A DNA stretch of 26,823 nucleotides from Lentisphaeria bacterium (GTDB lineage: Bacteria > Verrucomicrobiota > Lentisphaeria > Victivallales > UBA1829): positions 1-26,823 of the forward strand of contig DXVA01000007.1 of assembly GCA_019408975.1 (NCBI GenBank). The letters run 5' to 3'. Position numbers and translations under genes: made by a program. This document shows positions 14,649 to 21,432 of this stretch, one piece after another (position 1 is the stretch's first letter; each line of letters starts with the position of its first letter). The notes beneath the pieces are model-generated. The model saw only the letters and a program-made list of their open reading frames with translations. It made no database searches and was not told where the DNA came from.

Positions 14649-15370
14649 CAGTGATTGCACTCCCAGATTTTCCGAATCCCGCGTAATGTAAAATCGTCTT
14701 TCCCGTCTTCCAGAGCCAGATGTTTCATGAAGAAGTGACGGTCTCCGCCGCAGGCAACCTTGCGGAAAGTTCCTGCCGGAAAGAGTTTTTCCAGAGAAAC
14801 AAGAATCTCCCTCACAGCACCGACTGCGGCAAGGTCTGTCCCGATCCGCATGGCATCCACCGTATTGCCTCCCGGCACAGCAGGAATGCCATCCGTCATA
14901 TCGATCAGGGGAAGCTGAGCCGTATAATCATTCAGGGAGCGGCGCAGGAGCATTCTGCCCGGCATAATCGCGCCGCCCATGAATTCCCTGTCTTCCGTCA
15001 CAACTTCAAAAGTGACGGCTGTTCCGAAATCAATGCAAACTGCCGGCAGTCTGCCATCCGTCAATTGTGCGGCATTTGCCAGACGATCAGCTCCCACAGT
15101 CGAAAGGTCCAGCTTTCTGACGGAAAAAGGAAACGTCATTTTCGGGGAAACGACGAATACTCCCGAACACCGGAGAATCTCTGTCACTGCGGGAACGACA
15201 GATGCCGCCATTGTCTGACGGGGGTTTTCAATCCATTTTGCAGGAGACTGCATAAAATCCGAAGTGGCAAGAACAACGCGCCGGACAATCGATCCGTCCG
15301 GCAGAGAATCAAACACATGGACATGCGTATTTCCGATATTCAGGATCGTCAGATTCTTTTCAGAATGCAT
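14648..15370 (-). CDS. coaX: Type III pantothenate kinase (CoaX)
   Basis: Cytosolic ASKHA-fold kinase that phosphorylates pantothenate, the first step of coenzyme A synthesis. The 240 residues fit the family. Recognised motifs: NIGNT (11-15), GADR (93-96, with Asp95 matching the proposed catalytic base), DFGTAVTFE (114-122), GGAIMPG (132-138) and GGNTVDAM (167-174). The first motif is normally DxGNT; its Asp, part of the phosphate and metal site, is Asn11 here, and the position usually Asp after GTAxTF is Glu122. Activity is therefore likely but not certain. manC lies 12 bp upstream and trpF overlaps its stop codon. The ribosome site is weak. A type III enzyme is common in bacteria that lack coaA. 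Confidence 0.88.
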   Translation of the reverse strand: MHSEKNLTILNIGNTHVHVFDSLPDGSIVRRVVLATSDFMQSPAKWIENPRQTMAASVVPAVTEILRCSGVFVVSPKMTFPFSVRKLDLSTVGADRLANAAQLTDGRLPAVCIDFGTAVTFEVVTEDREFMGGAIMPGRMLLRRSLNDYTAQLPLIDMTDGIPAVPGGNTVDAMRIGTDLAAVGAVREILVSLEKLFPAGTFRKVACGGDRHFFMKHLALEDGKDDFTLRGIRKIWECNH

Positions 15371-15382
15371 TGTTCCGCTTTC

Positions 15383-16489
15383 TCAGACAAATTTGGCGAG
15401 ATCCGGCTGTCCGGCAATCAGCTTGACAAGCTCTTTGATCCGCTGTGCCGACTTTGCATTGCAAACCAGAGTCGCATCTTCCGTGGCGACAATGACAAGG
15501 TCTTTTACATCAACGGTGGCGATCAGGTGATTCGAGTTGCCGATGATGATACAGTCGCTGGTATCCAGCCCCGCATGAAGACCGCGGACGACGTTGTTGT
15601 TCTTTTCCGGCAGGATCTGGTTGCGCATGGAGGTCCAGGAACCCACGTCATCCCAGTCGAAAGCGGCTTCCGCCGTCACGATGTTGTCGGACTTCTCCAT
15701 GACGGCATAGTCAATCGAAATTTCCGGCGCCGTGTTATAAAGTTCCGTCAGTTTGGACTCGGGAGCACGGGATACATAAAATGCGGAAACCGCCTCATAA
15801 AACCGGTACATATCGGGTGCGAATTCTTTCAGGGCGGTCAGCAGCGACGAAAGATTCAGAATGAAGATCCCGCTGTTCCACATGTGTTTCCCGTCGGCGA
15901 CATAGGCTTCGGAAAGTTCAAGAGAAGGCTTTTCCTTGAATCCGCAGACCTTGCGGAATACGGTTTTGGAGGTGAAATCCATTTTCCCTCCGACCTCGAT
16001 ATAGCCATATCCCGTCATGGGTGCATTCGGCTTGATTCCAATCGTGACAATGTGATGCGTGTCTTCCGCCACAGCCAGGCTGTCCGCCAGAGCATCATAA
16101 AATGACGCGGTGTCATTGATGATATGATCCGTCGGGAACAGGCAGAGAACGGGGTCGGGAACCCTTGACATATTCTTGATATATGCCGCGGCATTCGCAA
16201 TGCACGGTGCCGTATCCTTTCCTTCCGGCTCGCCGATGATGTTCTCCTGCGGCAGATAGGAAAGCAGGGAACGCATCGGAGCCACATAGTTCGTATTCGT
16301 GACCACAATGATATGCGAATGATCAAAGATGGCGGAAAGCCGCTCTATGGTCTGCTCGATCAGCGTCAGATTCCCCAGAAGCCGCAACAACTGTTTCGGA
16401 TTGGAAAGACGGCTCTGCGGCCAGAACCGTTCTCCCTTGCCGCCCGCCATGACAACTGCATAGGCACGGGCATTCTTTTCCTTTTCCAT
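15383..16489 (-). CDS. manC: Mannose-1-phosphate guanylyltransferase
   Basis: Makes GDP-mannose from mannose 1-phosphate and GTP, for lipopolysaccharide, capsule or protein glycosylation. The N-terminal nucleotidyltransferase signature GGKGERFWPQSR (16-27) with NPKQ (30-33) is clear. Further on are GKDTAPCIANAA, FPTDHII, KPNAPMTGYGYIEVG, GFKEKP, WNSGIF and DWDDVGSW. At 368 residues it is the short, single-domain form without the fused phosphomannose isomerase domain found in many ManC/AlgA proteins. A ribosome site GGAG lies 5 bases before the ATG. It follows gspF by 23 bp and precedes coaX by 12 bp. Linkage to the motor genes may reflect glycosylation of surface appendages, but that is speculation. 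Confidence 0.93.
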   Translation of the reverse strand: MEKEKNARAYAVVMAGGKGERFWPQSRLSNPKQLLRLLGNLTLIEQTIERLSAIFDHSHIIVVTNTNYVAPMRSLLSYLPQENIIGEPEGKDTAPCIANAAAYIKNMSRVPDPVLCLFPTDHIINDTASFYDALADSLAVAEDTHHIVTIGIKPNAPMTGYGYIEVGGKMDFTSKTVFRKVCGFKEKPSLELSEAYVADGKHMWNSGIFILNLSSLLTALKEFAPDMYRFYEAVSAFYVSRAPESKLTELYNTAPEISIDYAVMEKSDNIVTAEAAFDWDDVGSWTSMRNQILPEKNNNVVRGLHAGLDTSDCIIIGNSNHLIATVDVKDLVIVATEDATLVCNAKSAQRIKELVKLIAGQPDLAKFV

Positions 16490-16512
16490 ACAAACTCCAG
16501 TCTCAATAATTT

Positions 16513-17787
16513 TCAGCTGCTTCCGAGTTTTTCAATAATGGTGATCATCGGCATGAACAACGCGATCACGATGCCGCCGACGATCACAGCAAGACCGACC
16601 ATCATGATCGGTTCAATCATGGATGTCAACGCACTCACGGCATTATCGACTTCTTCGTCGTAGGTATCGGCAATCTTGTCCAGCATTTCAGGAAGTTTAC
16701 CGGTTTCTTCACCGACCTCGATCATACTGATCACCATTTCCGGGAAGATTTTCGTCGCCTGAAGCGGCGGCGCCATGCCTTCTCCTTCCTTCACCGCTTC
16801 ATACACTTTAACTACTGCGCGGGAAACAACTTCATTGCCGGAGGTTTCCTTCACAATAGTCAATGAGTTCAGAACCGGCACACCGGACCCCATCAGCGTA
16901 CCGAGGGTCCGCCCGAATTTTGAAATGGCTGATTTAGAGACAATCGGTCCGAACAGCGGCATATTGTATTTTGCCCAGTCAATGTAAAAACGCAGGAAAG
17001 GAATCTTGAGGATGATTTTTATCAGAATGACAAGTGCGATAATGCCGCCGACCATAATCAGCGCCTGTTCCGACATGAATTTACCGATGGCAATTACAAT
17101 CTGAGTCAACATGGGAAGTGGCTCCCCTTCCAAAAGTTCCGTAAACATCTTTTCAAATTTCGGAACGATGAAAATCATTAATCCGGAACAAATGATACCG
17201 GCAACACACAGCACGATGATCGGGTAAACCATTGCCGATTTGACCTTTCCTTGAATCTTGGCGGCTTTTTCCATGAACATCGCCAGTCGGTCCAGAATCA
17301 GTTCCAGCTTACCGGCTGCCTCGCCGGCACGGATCATGTTCAGATAAAGTTTATCAAAAGATTTCGGATGCTGGGCAAGCGCTTCGGAAAATGTGGCACC
17401 GCCCTCCACGGAAGCCGCAGCCTCCTCCAGAGTCTTTTTGATTGCAGGATTCTTGGACTGCCGGGAGAGTGTTTTCAAAGAACGGATCAGCGGCAGGCCG
17501 GCTTCCAGAAGAATTGCCATCTGGCGGGTCACAACCGTCAGGTCCTTGGTCTTGATGACCATCGGCCCCAGACTGATGTTCATATTGAACCCGCCGCCTT
17601 TGCCTCCCTTGCCGCCACCGCCTTTGCCGGCTTTGGCTCCGCCGCCTTTCGTGGCGGATTTGATGGAAGTAGGAAAGAGTCCCTGATTCTTCAGAAAAGT
17701 TGCGACTTCCTCTTCACTTCCCGCTTCTTTTTTGCCCTTCTGCTCCTTACCATTGGAGTCCATCGCAGTGTACTGGTATAATGGCAT
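16513..17787 (-). CDS. gspF: Type II secretion / type IV pilus inner-membrane platform protein (GspF/PilC)
   Basis: Polytopic inner-membrane protein that couples the cytoplasmic ATPase to pilin or pseudopilin assembly. The start PLYQYTAMDSNGKEQKG and the FLKNQGLFPTSI block (31-42) are typical. Two T2SSF domains follow (~83-205 and ~285-405), each with LLxAGLPL/GSGVPVL-type motifs and GE(A/E)(A/T)GKL. Membrane segments lie near 190-210, 235-260 and 395-418. An unusual insert of about 20 residues (47-66) consists almost only of Gly and Lys, with a few Ala, between the N-terminal cap and the first domain. The 424 residues are slightly longer than the usual ~400, matching the insert. Gene order ATPase, ATPase, platform supports one machine. 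No secretin, prepilin peptidase or pilin gene is in the window. Confidence 0.93.
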   Translation of the reverse strand: MPLYQYTAMDSNGKEQKGKKEAGSEEEVATFLKNQGLFPTSIKSATKGGGAKAGKGGGGKGGKGGGFNMNISLGPMVIKTKDLTVVTRQMAILLEAGLPLIRSLKTLSRQSKNPAIKKTLEEAAASVEGGATFSEALAQHPKSFDKLYLNMIRAGEAAGKLELILDRLAMFMEKAAKIQGKVKSAMVYPIIVLCVAGIICSGLMIFIVPKFEKMFTELLEGEPLPMLTQIVIAIGKFMSEQALIMVGGIIALVILIKIILKIPFLRFYIDWAKYNMPLFGPIVSKSAISKFGRTLGTLMGSGVPVLNSLTIVKETSGNEVVSRAVVKVYEAVKEGEGMAPPLQATKIFPEMVISMIEVGEETGKLPEMLDKIADTYDEEVDNAVSALTSMIEPIMMVGLAVIVGGIVIALFMPMITIIEKLGSS

Positions 17788-17806
17788 TTCTCATTCTCCT
17801 CAGGGG

Positions 17807-19513
17807 TTATGTATATCTTAAAACTTCTTCCATTGTAGTCTCGCCGTTCAATACCGCCTGAATCCCGTCTTCACGCATTGTAATCATTCCCAATTCGCGT
17901 GCCTTGTCGCGCAGGACGACAGTCGGCGAACTCTGCAAAACCAGGTCAATCAACTGGGAATGCATGACAAATATTTCCGTAAGAGCCTTACGTCCCTTGT
18001 AGCCGGTGTTATTGCAGTTCTGGCAGCCCTTGCCATAGTAGAACTTGTTGTCGCCCACATCCGCACGGTCAAGGCCGAGCAGCATCAAATCCTCATCCGT
18101 CGGCACAAACGATGCCTTGCACCTCGGACAGATACGCCGGATCAGGCGCTGCCCCACGACTCCCTGAAGGGAGCTTGTAATGAGGAATGGTTCCACTCCC
18201 ATATCAATCAGACGCGTTACCGTTCCGGCAGCATCGTTGGTGTGCAGTGTACTGAATACAAAGTGTCCGGTAAGAGATGCTTCGACAGCCATTCGGGCGG
18301 ATTCCAGGTCGCGGATCTCGCCAAGCATGATGATATCGGGGTCCTGGCGGAGGAAAGCGCGGAGGGCGCGGCCGAACGTCATGCCGATCCCCTCGTTGAT
18401 CGGCAGCTGGATAATACCTTCCAAATCGTATTCCACAGGGTCTTCCGCAGTCAGGATTTTGTCTTCTGTCTTATTGATTTCCTTCAACGCGGAGTACAGT
18501 GTCGTCGTTTTTCCGGAACCCGTCGGGCCCGTCACAATAAAGATTCCATTCGGCAGCTGAATGATATCACGTATTTTGGCAAGGTTTTCCGGGCGGATGC
18601 CGAGCGCATCAAGATCAAGATTCACAACGGAACGGTCAAGAACGCGAAGCACAACCGATTCCCCGTATTGCGTCGGCAGAGTAGATACACGCAAGTCGAT
18701 CGGCTTGCCGCCCACTTTAAGTTGAATACGTCCGTCCTGCGGACGGCGGCGTTCGGAAATGTTCAGGCCGCTCATAATCTTGACGCGGCTGATGACCGGA
18801 AGAGCAAGGTTCTTCGGAGGAGGCGCCATTTCATAGAGCGCACCGTCGATACGGCACCGGATTTTGAATTCCTTTTCAAACGGCTCGAAGTGAATATCCG
18901 AAGCCTTGTCTTTGATCGCCTGATACATGATCGCGTCCACGAACTTGATGATCGGCGCTTCGTTCGCCTGCGCCTCCAGCTGGTCTGCACTCTGCTCGGA
19001 AACCTCATCCTCTTTGAGTTCCGCCTCATCAAGATTCAACTCAGCCAGCATGTCATGCATGGTCGCCGTGACGTCAATCGGATAGAATTTTTCAATCGCG
19101 GCATCCACCTGCCCTTCAGGGGCAATAATCTGATTGACATCCCTGCCGACGATGAAGCGAAGTTCGTCCACCGCCTGATAATTCAGTGGATCGCGTAAAA
19201 TCACACTCAAAGTGGTTCCATCGAATGCAAGCGGAACGGCACCAAGCATACGTGCCGTATTTCCGTCAATCATTCTGATGATTTCCTTGGGAGGATCTTC
19301 TTCGATGGCGGCAGCACGGACTTCAAGTCCCAGGCTCCGCCCGATCGCCTCAAGAATATCCATCTCCGTCAGAAGCCCGAAATCAATGATCACTTCCTTC
19401 AGCGATTTGCCGTTGCGCTCCTGCTCCTCTTCCACTTCCTTCATCTGTTCTTCGGTAACGAGGTTGTCACCGATCAGGATATCTTTCAATGTCTCACTTT
19501 CGGAATCCAGCAT
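17807..19513 (-). CDS. gspE: GspE/PilB-type assembly ATPase, copy A (downstream)
   Basis: Cytoplasmic hexameric ATPase that drives assembly of a type II secretion pseudopilus or type IV pilus. It has an N-terminal MshEN-like domain (~1-150) and a catalytic half with Walker A GPTGSGKTT (329-337), the Asp box with TAEDPVEY, Walker B IIMLGEIRD (394-402) and a His box STLHTNDA. The zinc-binding cysteines C462, C465, C497 and C500 are all present. At 568 residues it has the length of PilB. It is the second of two tandem paralogues, 30 bp behind the first and 19 bp ahead of gspF. Both copies keep every catalytic motif, so both should be active. The first 190 residues differ most between them, suggesting different partners. 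Whether the machine is a T2SS or T4P cannot be decided here. Confidence 0.93.
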   Translation of the reverse strand: MLDSESETLKDILIGDNLVTEEQMKEVEEEQERNGKSLKEVIIDFGLLTEMDILEAIGRSLGLEVRAAAIEEDPPKEIIRMIDGNTARMLGAVPLAFDGTTLSVILRDPLNYQAVDELRFIVGRDVNQIIAPEGQVDAAIEKFYPIDVTATMHDMLAELNLDEAELKEDEVSEQSADQLEAQANEAPIIKFVDAIMYQAIKDKASDIHFEPFEKEFKIRCRIDGALYEMAPPPKNLALPVISRVKIMSGLNISERRRPQDGRIQLKVGGKPIDLRVSTLPTQYGESVVLRVLDRSVVNLDLDALGIRPENLAKIRDIIQLPNGIFIVTGPTGSGKTTTLYSALKEINKTEDKILTAEDPVEYDLEGIIQLPINEGIGMTFGRALRAFLRQDPDIIMLGEIRDLESARMAVEASLTGHFVFSTLHTNDAAGTVTRLIDMGVEPFLITSSLQGVVGQRLIRRICPRCKASFVPTDEDLMLLGLDRADVGDNKFYYGKGCQNCNNTGYKGRKALTEIFVMHSQLIDLVLQSSPTVVLRDKARELGMITMREDGIQAVLNGETTMEEVLRYT

Positions 19514-19543
19514 TTTTCCATCTTCTCCATCTTCCGGCTGCGC

Positions 19544-21253
19544 TTATTCCGCATCGCCAATTGTAGTTGCAATCACTTCTGAAAGTGTCGTTGTGCCCGC
19601 CGCCGCTTTCCGAAGACCGTCTTCACGAAGTGTCAGCATACCGCCTTTCCGCGCGGCATCCCTGATCACGTCAGCGGAACACTTCGTATAGATCAGGTGC
19701 TGAATCTCCTCGCCGACAAGGAAGATTTCATAAATTCCGAGGCGTCCCTTGTAACCGGTTCCGCCACATGCGGGGCATCCACGCCCTTTCAACAATGTCG
19801 CAGTATCCATGAACTTTTCATCAAGCCCCAGCAGACGGATTTCATTCGGTGTCGGCTTTGTCGGTTCCGCACAGTTCTTGCAGACACGGCGCAGAAGACG
19901 CTGTGCCATAATCGCTTTGACGGCGGAGGCAACAAGGAACGGCTGCACCCCCATATCAATCAGACGCGTTACCGCACTCGGGGCGTCGTTGGTATGCAGC
20001 GTGCTGAACACCAGGTGTCCTGTAAGCGACGCATTGATTGCGATCACGGCAGTTTCCATATCGCGGATCTCACCGACCATGATGATATTGGGCGCCTGGC
20101 GGAGCATGGCTCGCAGGGCGTTTGCAAAAGTCATCTTCGCGATCGGATTCACCTGAACCTGATTGATGCCGGCAAGCTGATATTCCACCGGGTCCTCCAC
20201 GGTAATGATCTTGCGGCTCGGGGTATTGATCGTATTCAGGAACGCATAAAGACTGGTCGTTTTTCCGGAACCCGTCGGACCCGTCACAAGGAACACGCCG
20301 TCCGGCATGTTGATGATTTTGTTGATTTTCGCCTGATCGTCCGCATAGAATCCGAGCTGCGGAATCTCAAGCTGAATGCTCGACTTGTCAAGGATTCGCA
20401 TGACGATACTTTCGCCGTGCGTCGTCGGAATCGTTGATACGCGCAGGTCAATGTCGCAACCTTTCACACGAAGCTGGATGCGTCCGTCCTGCGGCAGACG
20501 CTTTTCCGAGATGTCCAGCCGGGACATGATTTTGATTCGGCTGGTGATATTCGCCTGAAGATATTTCGGCGGGCTTTCCATGACGCGAAGCGCTCCGTCG
20601 ATACGGTAGCGGATGCGATAAGTCTTTTCAAGAGGTTCAAGGTGAATATCCGAGGCTTTCAGCTTAAATGCTTCGACAATGATCAGGGTCACAAGGCGGA
20701 TAATGGGAGCGTCGTCCTCGCTTGCACCGCCTTCCTCGGCGGCTTTCTGGGTAATCTGCTCCACAGCCTCCATTTCGCTCATTTCCTCAAGGAAAGCGTT
20801 TACCGAGGCTTCCTGTGTGGAAAAGTATTTGTCTATGACGGTCTTGATCTGGTCCATCGGAGAAATCACGGCATCGACATCGCACTTCAGCAGGAAGCGG
20901 ATGGAGTCCAGCGTCGCCATATCGGTCGGATCGCTCATTGCAATGGTAAGCACATCGTCATGTTTCATGACGGGAACGATTTTATACTGCTGGACGATTT
21001 CGCGGGGAACAGTTTCAAGCACTTCCGCAGGAATCCGGTAAGTGGAAAGGTCCAGAACCTCCAGACCGTATTGCTGGGCGAGCATGGAAATCATCTCAAA
21101 TTCATCGACATACTTGAGCTGTTTCAACGCATCGATGATATTGATCTGCCCATCCTGCTCCGCTACTTTCTTCCAGCCCTCACTGACCTGCTCCTCAGTG
21201 ACCATCCCGTTTTCCTGGAGCAGTTCCAAAATGAAGTCAGTGTTTTGTGCCAT
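19544..21253 (-). CDS. gspE: GspE/PilB-type assembly ATPase, copy B (first gene of the run)
   Basis: Paralogue of the ATPase just downstream and probably the first gene of the transcript. The N-terminal domain (~1-150) contains GMVTEEQVSEGW and QYGLEVLDLSTYRIP. The catalytic half has Walker A GPTGSGKTT (325-333), TVEDPVEY, Walker B IIMVGEIRD (390-398), STLHTNDAPSAVTRL and zinc cysteines C458, C461, C493 and C496. The 569 residues match PilB/GspE. The start ATG has GAGG about 8 bases upstream and a promoter about 45 bases upstream. Neither ATPase looks like a PilT retraction motor, because both carry the N-terminal domain and tetracysteine motif of extension ATPases. What distinguishes the copies is not evident. 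Confidence 0.93.
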   Translation of the reverse strand: MAQNTDFILELLQENGMVTEEQVSEGWKKVAEQDGQINIIDALKQLKYVDEFEMISMLAQQYGLEVLDLSTYRIPAEVLETVPREIVQQYKIVPVMKHDDVLTIAMSDPTDMATLDSIRFLLKCDVDAVISPMDQIKTVIDKYFSTQEASVNAFLEEMSEMEAVEQITQKAAEEGGASEDDAPIIRLVTLIIVEAFKLKASDIHLEPLEKTYRIRYRIDGALRVMESPPKYLQANITSRIKIMSRLDISEKRLPQDGRIQLRVKGCDIDLRVSTIPTTHGESIVMRILDKSSIQLEIPQLGFYADDQAKINKIINMPDGVFLVTGPTGSGKTTSLYAFLNTINTPSRKIITVEDPVEYQLAGINQVQVNPIAKMTFANALRAMLRQAPNIIMVGEIRDMETAVIAINASLTGHLVFSTLHTNDAPSAVTRLIDMGVQPFLVASAVKAIMAQRLLRRVCKNCAEPTKPTPNEIRLLGLDEKFMDTATLLKGRGCPACGGTGYKGRLGIYEIFLVGEEIQHLIYTKCSADVIRDAARKGGMLTLREDGLRKAAAGTTTLSEVIATTIGDAE

Positions 21254-21294
21254 TACAATACCTCACATATCCATATTATTTCTATCATACAACA

Positions 21295-21323
21295 AAAATA
21301 AGCTTCTTTTCCTGATTTTTCAA
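21295..21323 (-). promoter_or_regulatory. Candidate promoter of the gspE-gspE-gspF-manC-coaX-trpF run
   Basis: Read on the minus strand, TTGAAA (21323-21318) is followed after exactly 17 bases by TATTTT (21300-21295). Transcription would start near 21288, with a leader of about 35 bases. The box pair is the same as that before the zinc-ribbon/pilin-like gene (TTGAAA-17-TATTTT), so both may use the same housekeeping sigma factor. Confidence 0.65.
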
Positions 21324-21379
21324 GCGGGAAATAACGTTTTGAATATGAATCATGCAAGAATCTTGAAGTTTTATAAGAA

Positions 21380-21414
21380 AAAACAGCCGCGAACGTGTCG
21401 TTTACGGCTGTTTT
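21380..21414 (-). terminator. Intrinsic terminator after parC
   Basis: On the minus strand, AAAACAGCCG (21414-21405) pairs with CGGCTGTTTT (21389-21380). The loop can itself pair AACG with CGTT. The 3' arm is followed by further T residues. It begins 18 bases after the parC stop and lies just before the gspE promoter. Both flanks are A/T runs, so it could work in either direction. Confidence 0.85.
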
Positions 21415-21432
21415 CCTGAAAAAACGTCTTTT

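Noticed and set aside
14720..16105. Open frame of 461 codons on the plus strand over coaX and manC
   Set aside because: Both genes beneath have full sets of family motifs, and the antisense product shows none.
17960..19198. Open frame of 412 codons on the plus strand over gspE copy A
   Set aside because: Antisense to an ATPase with all motifs. A similar antisense frame appears over the paralogous copy B, as expected if it only mirrors shared coding sequence.
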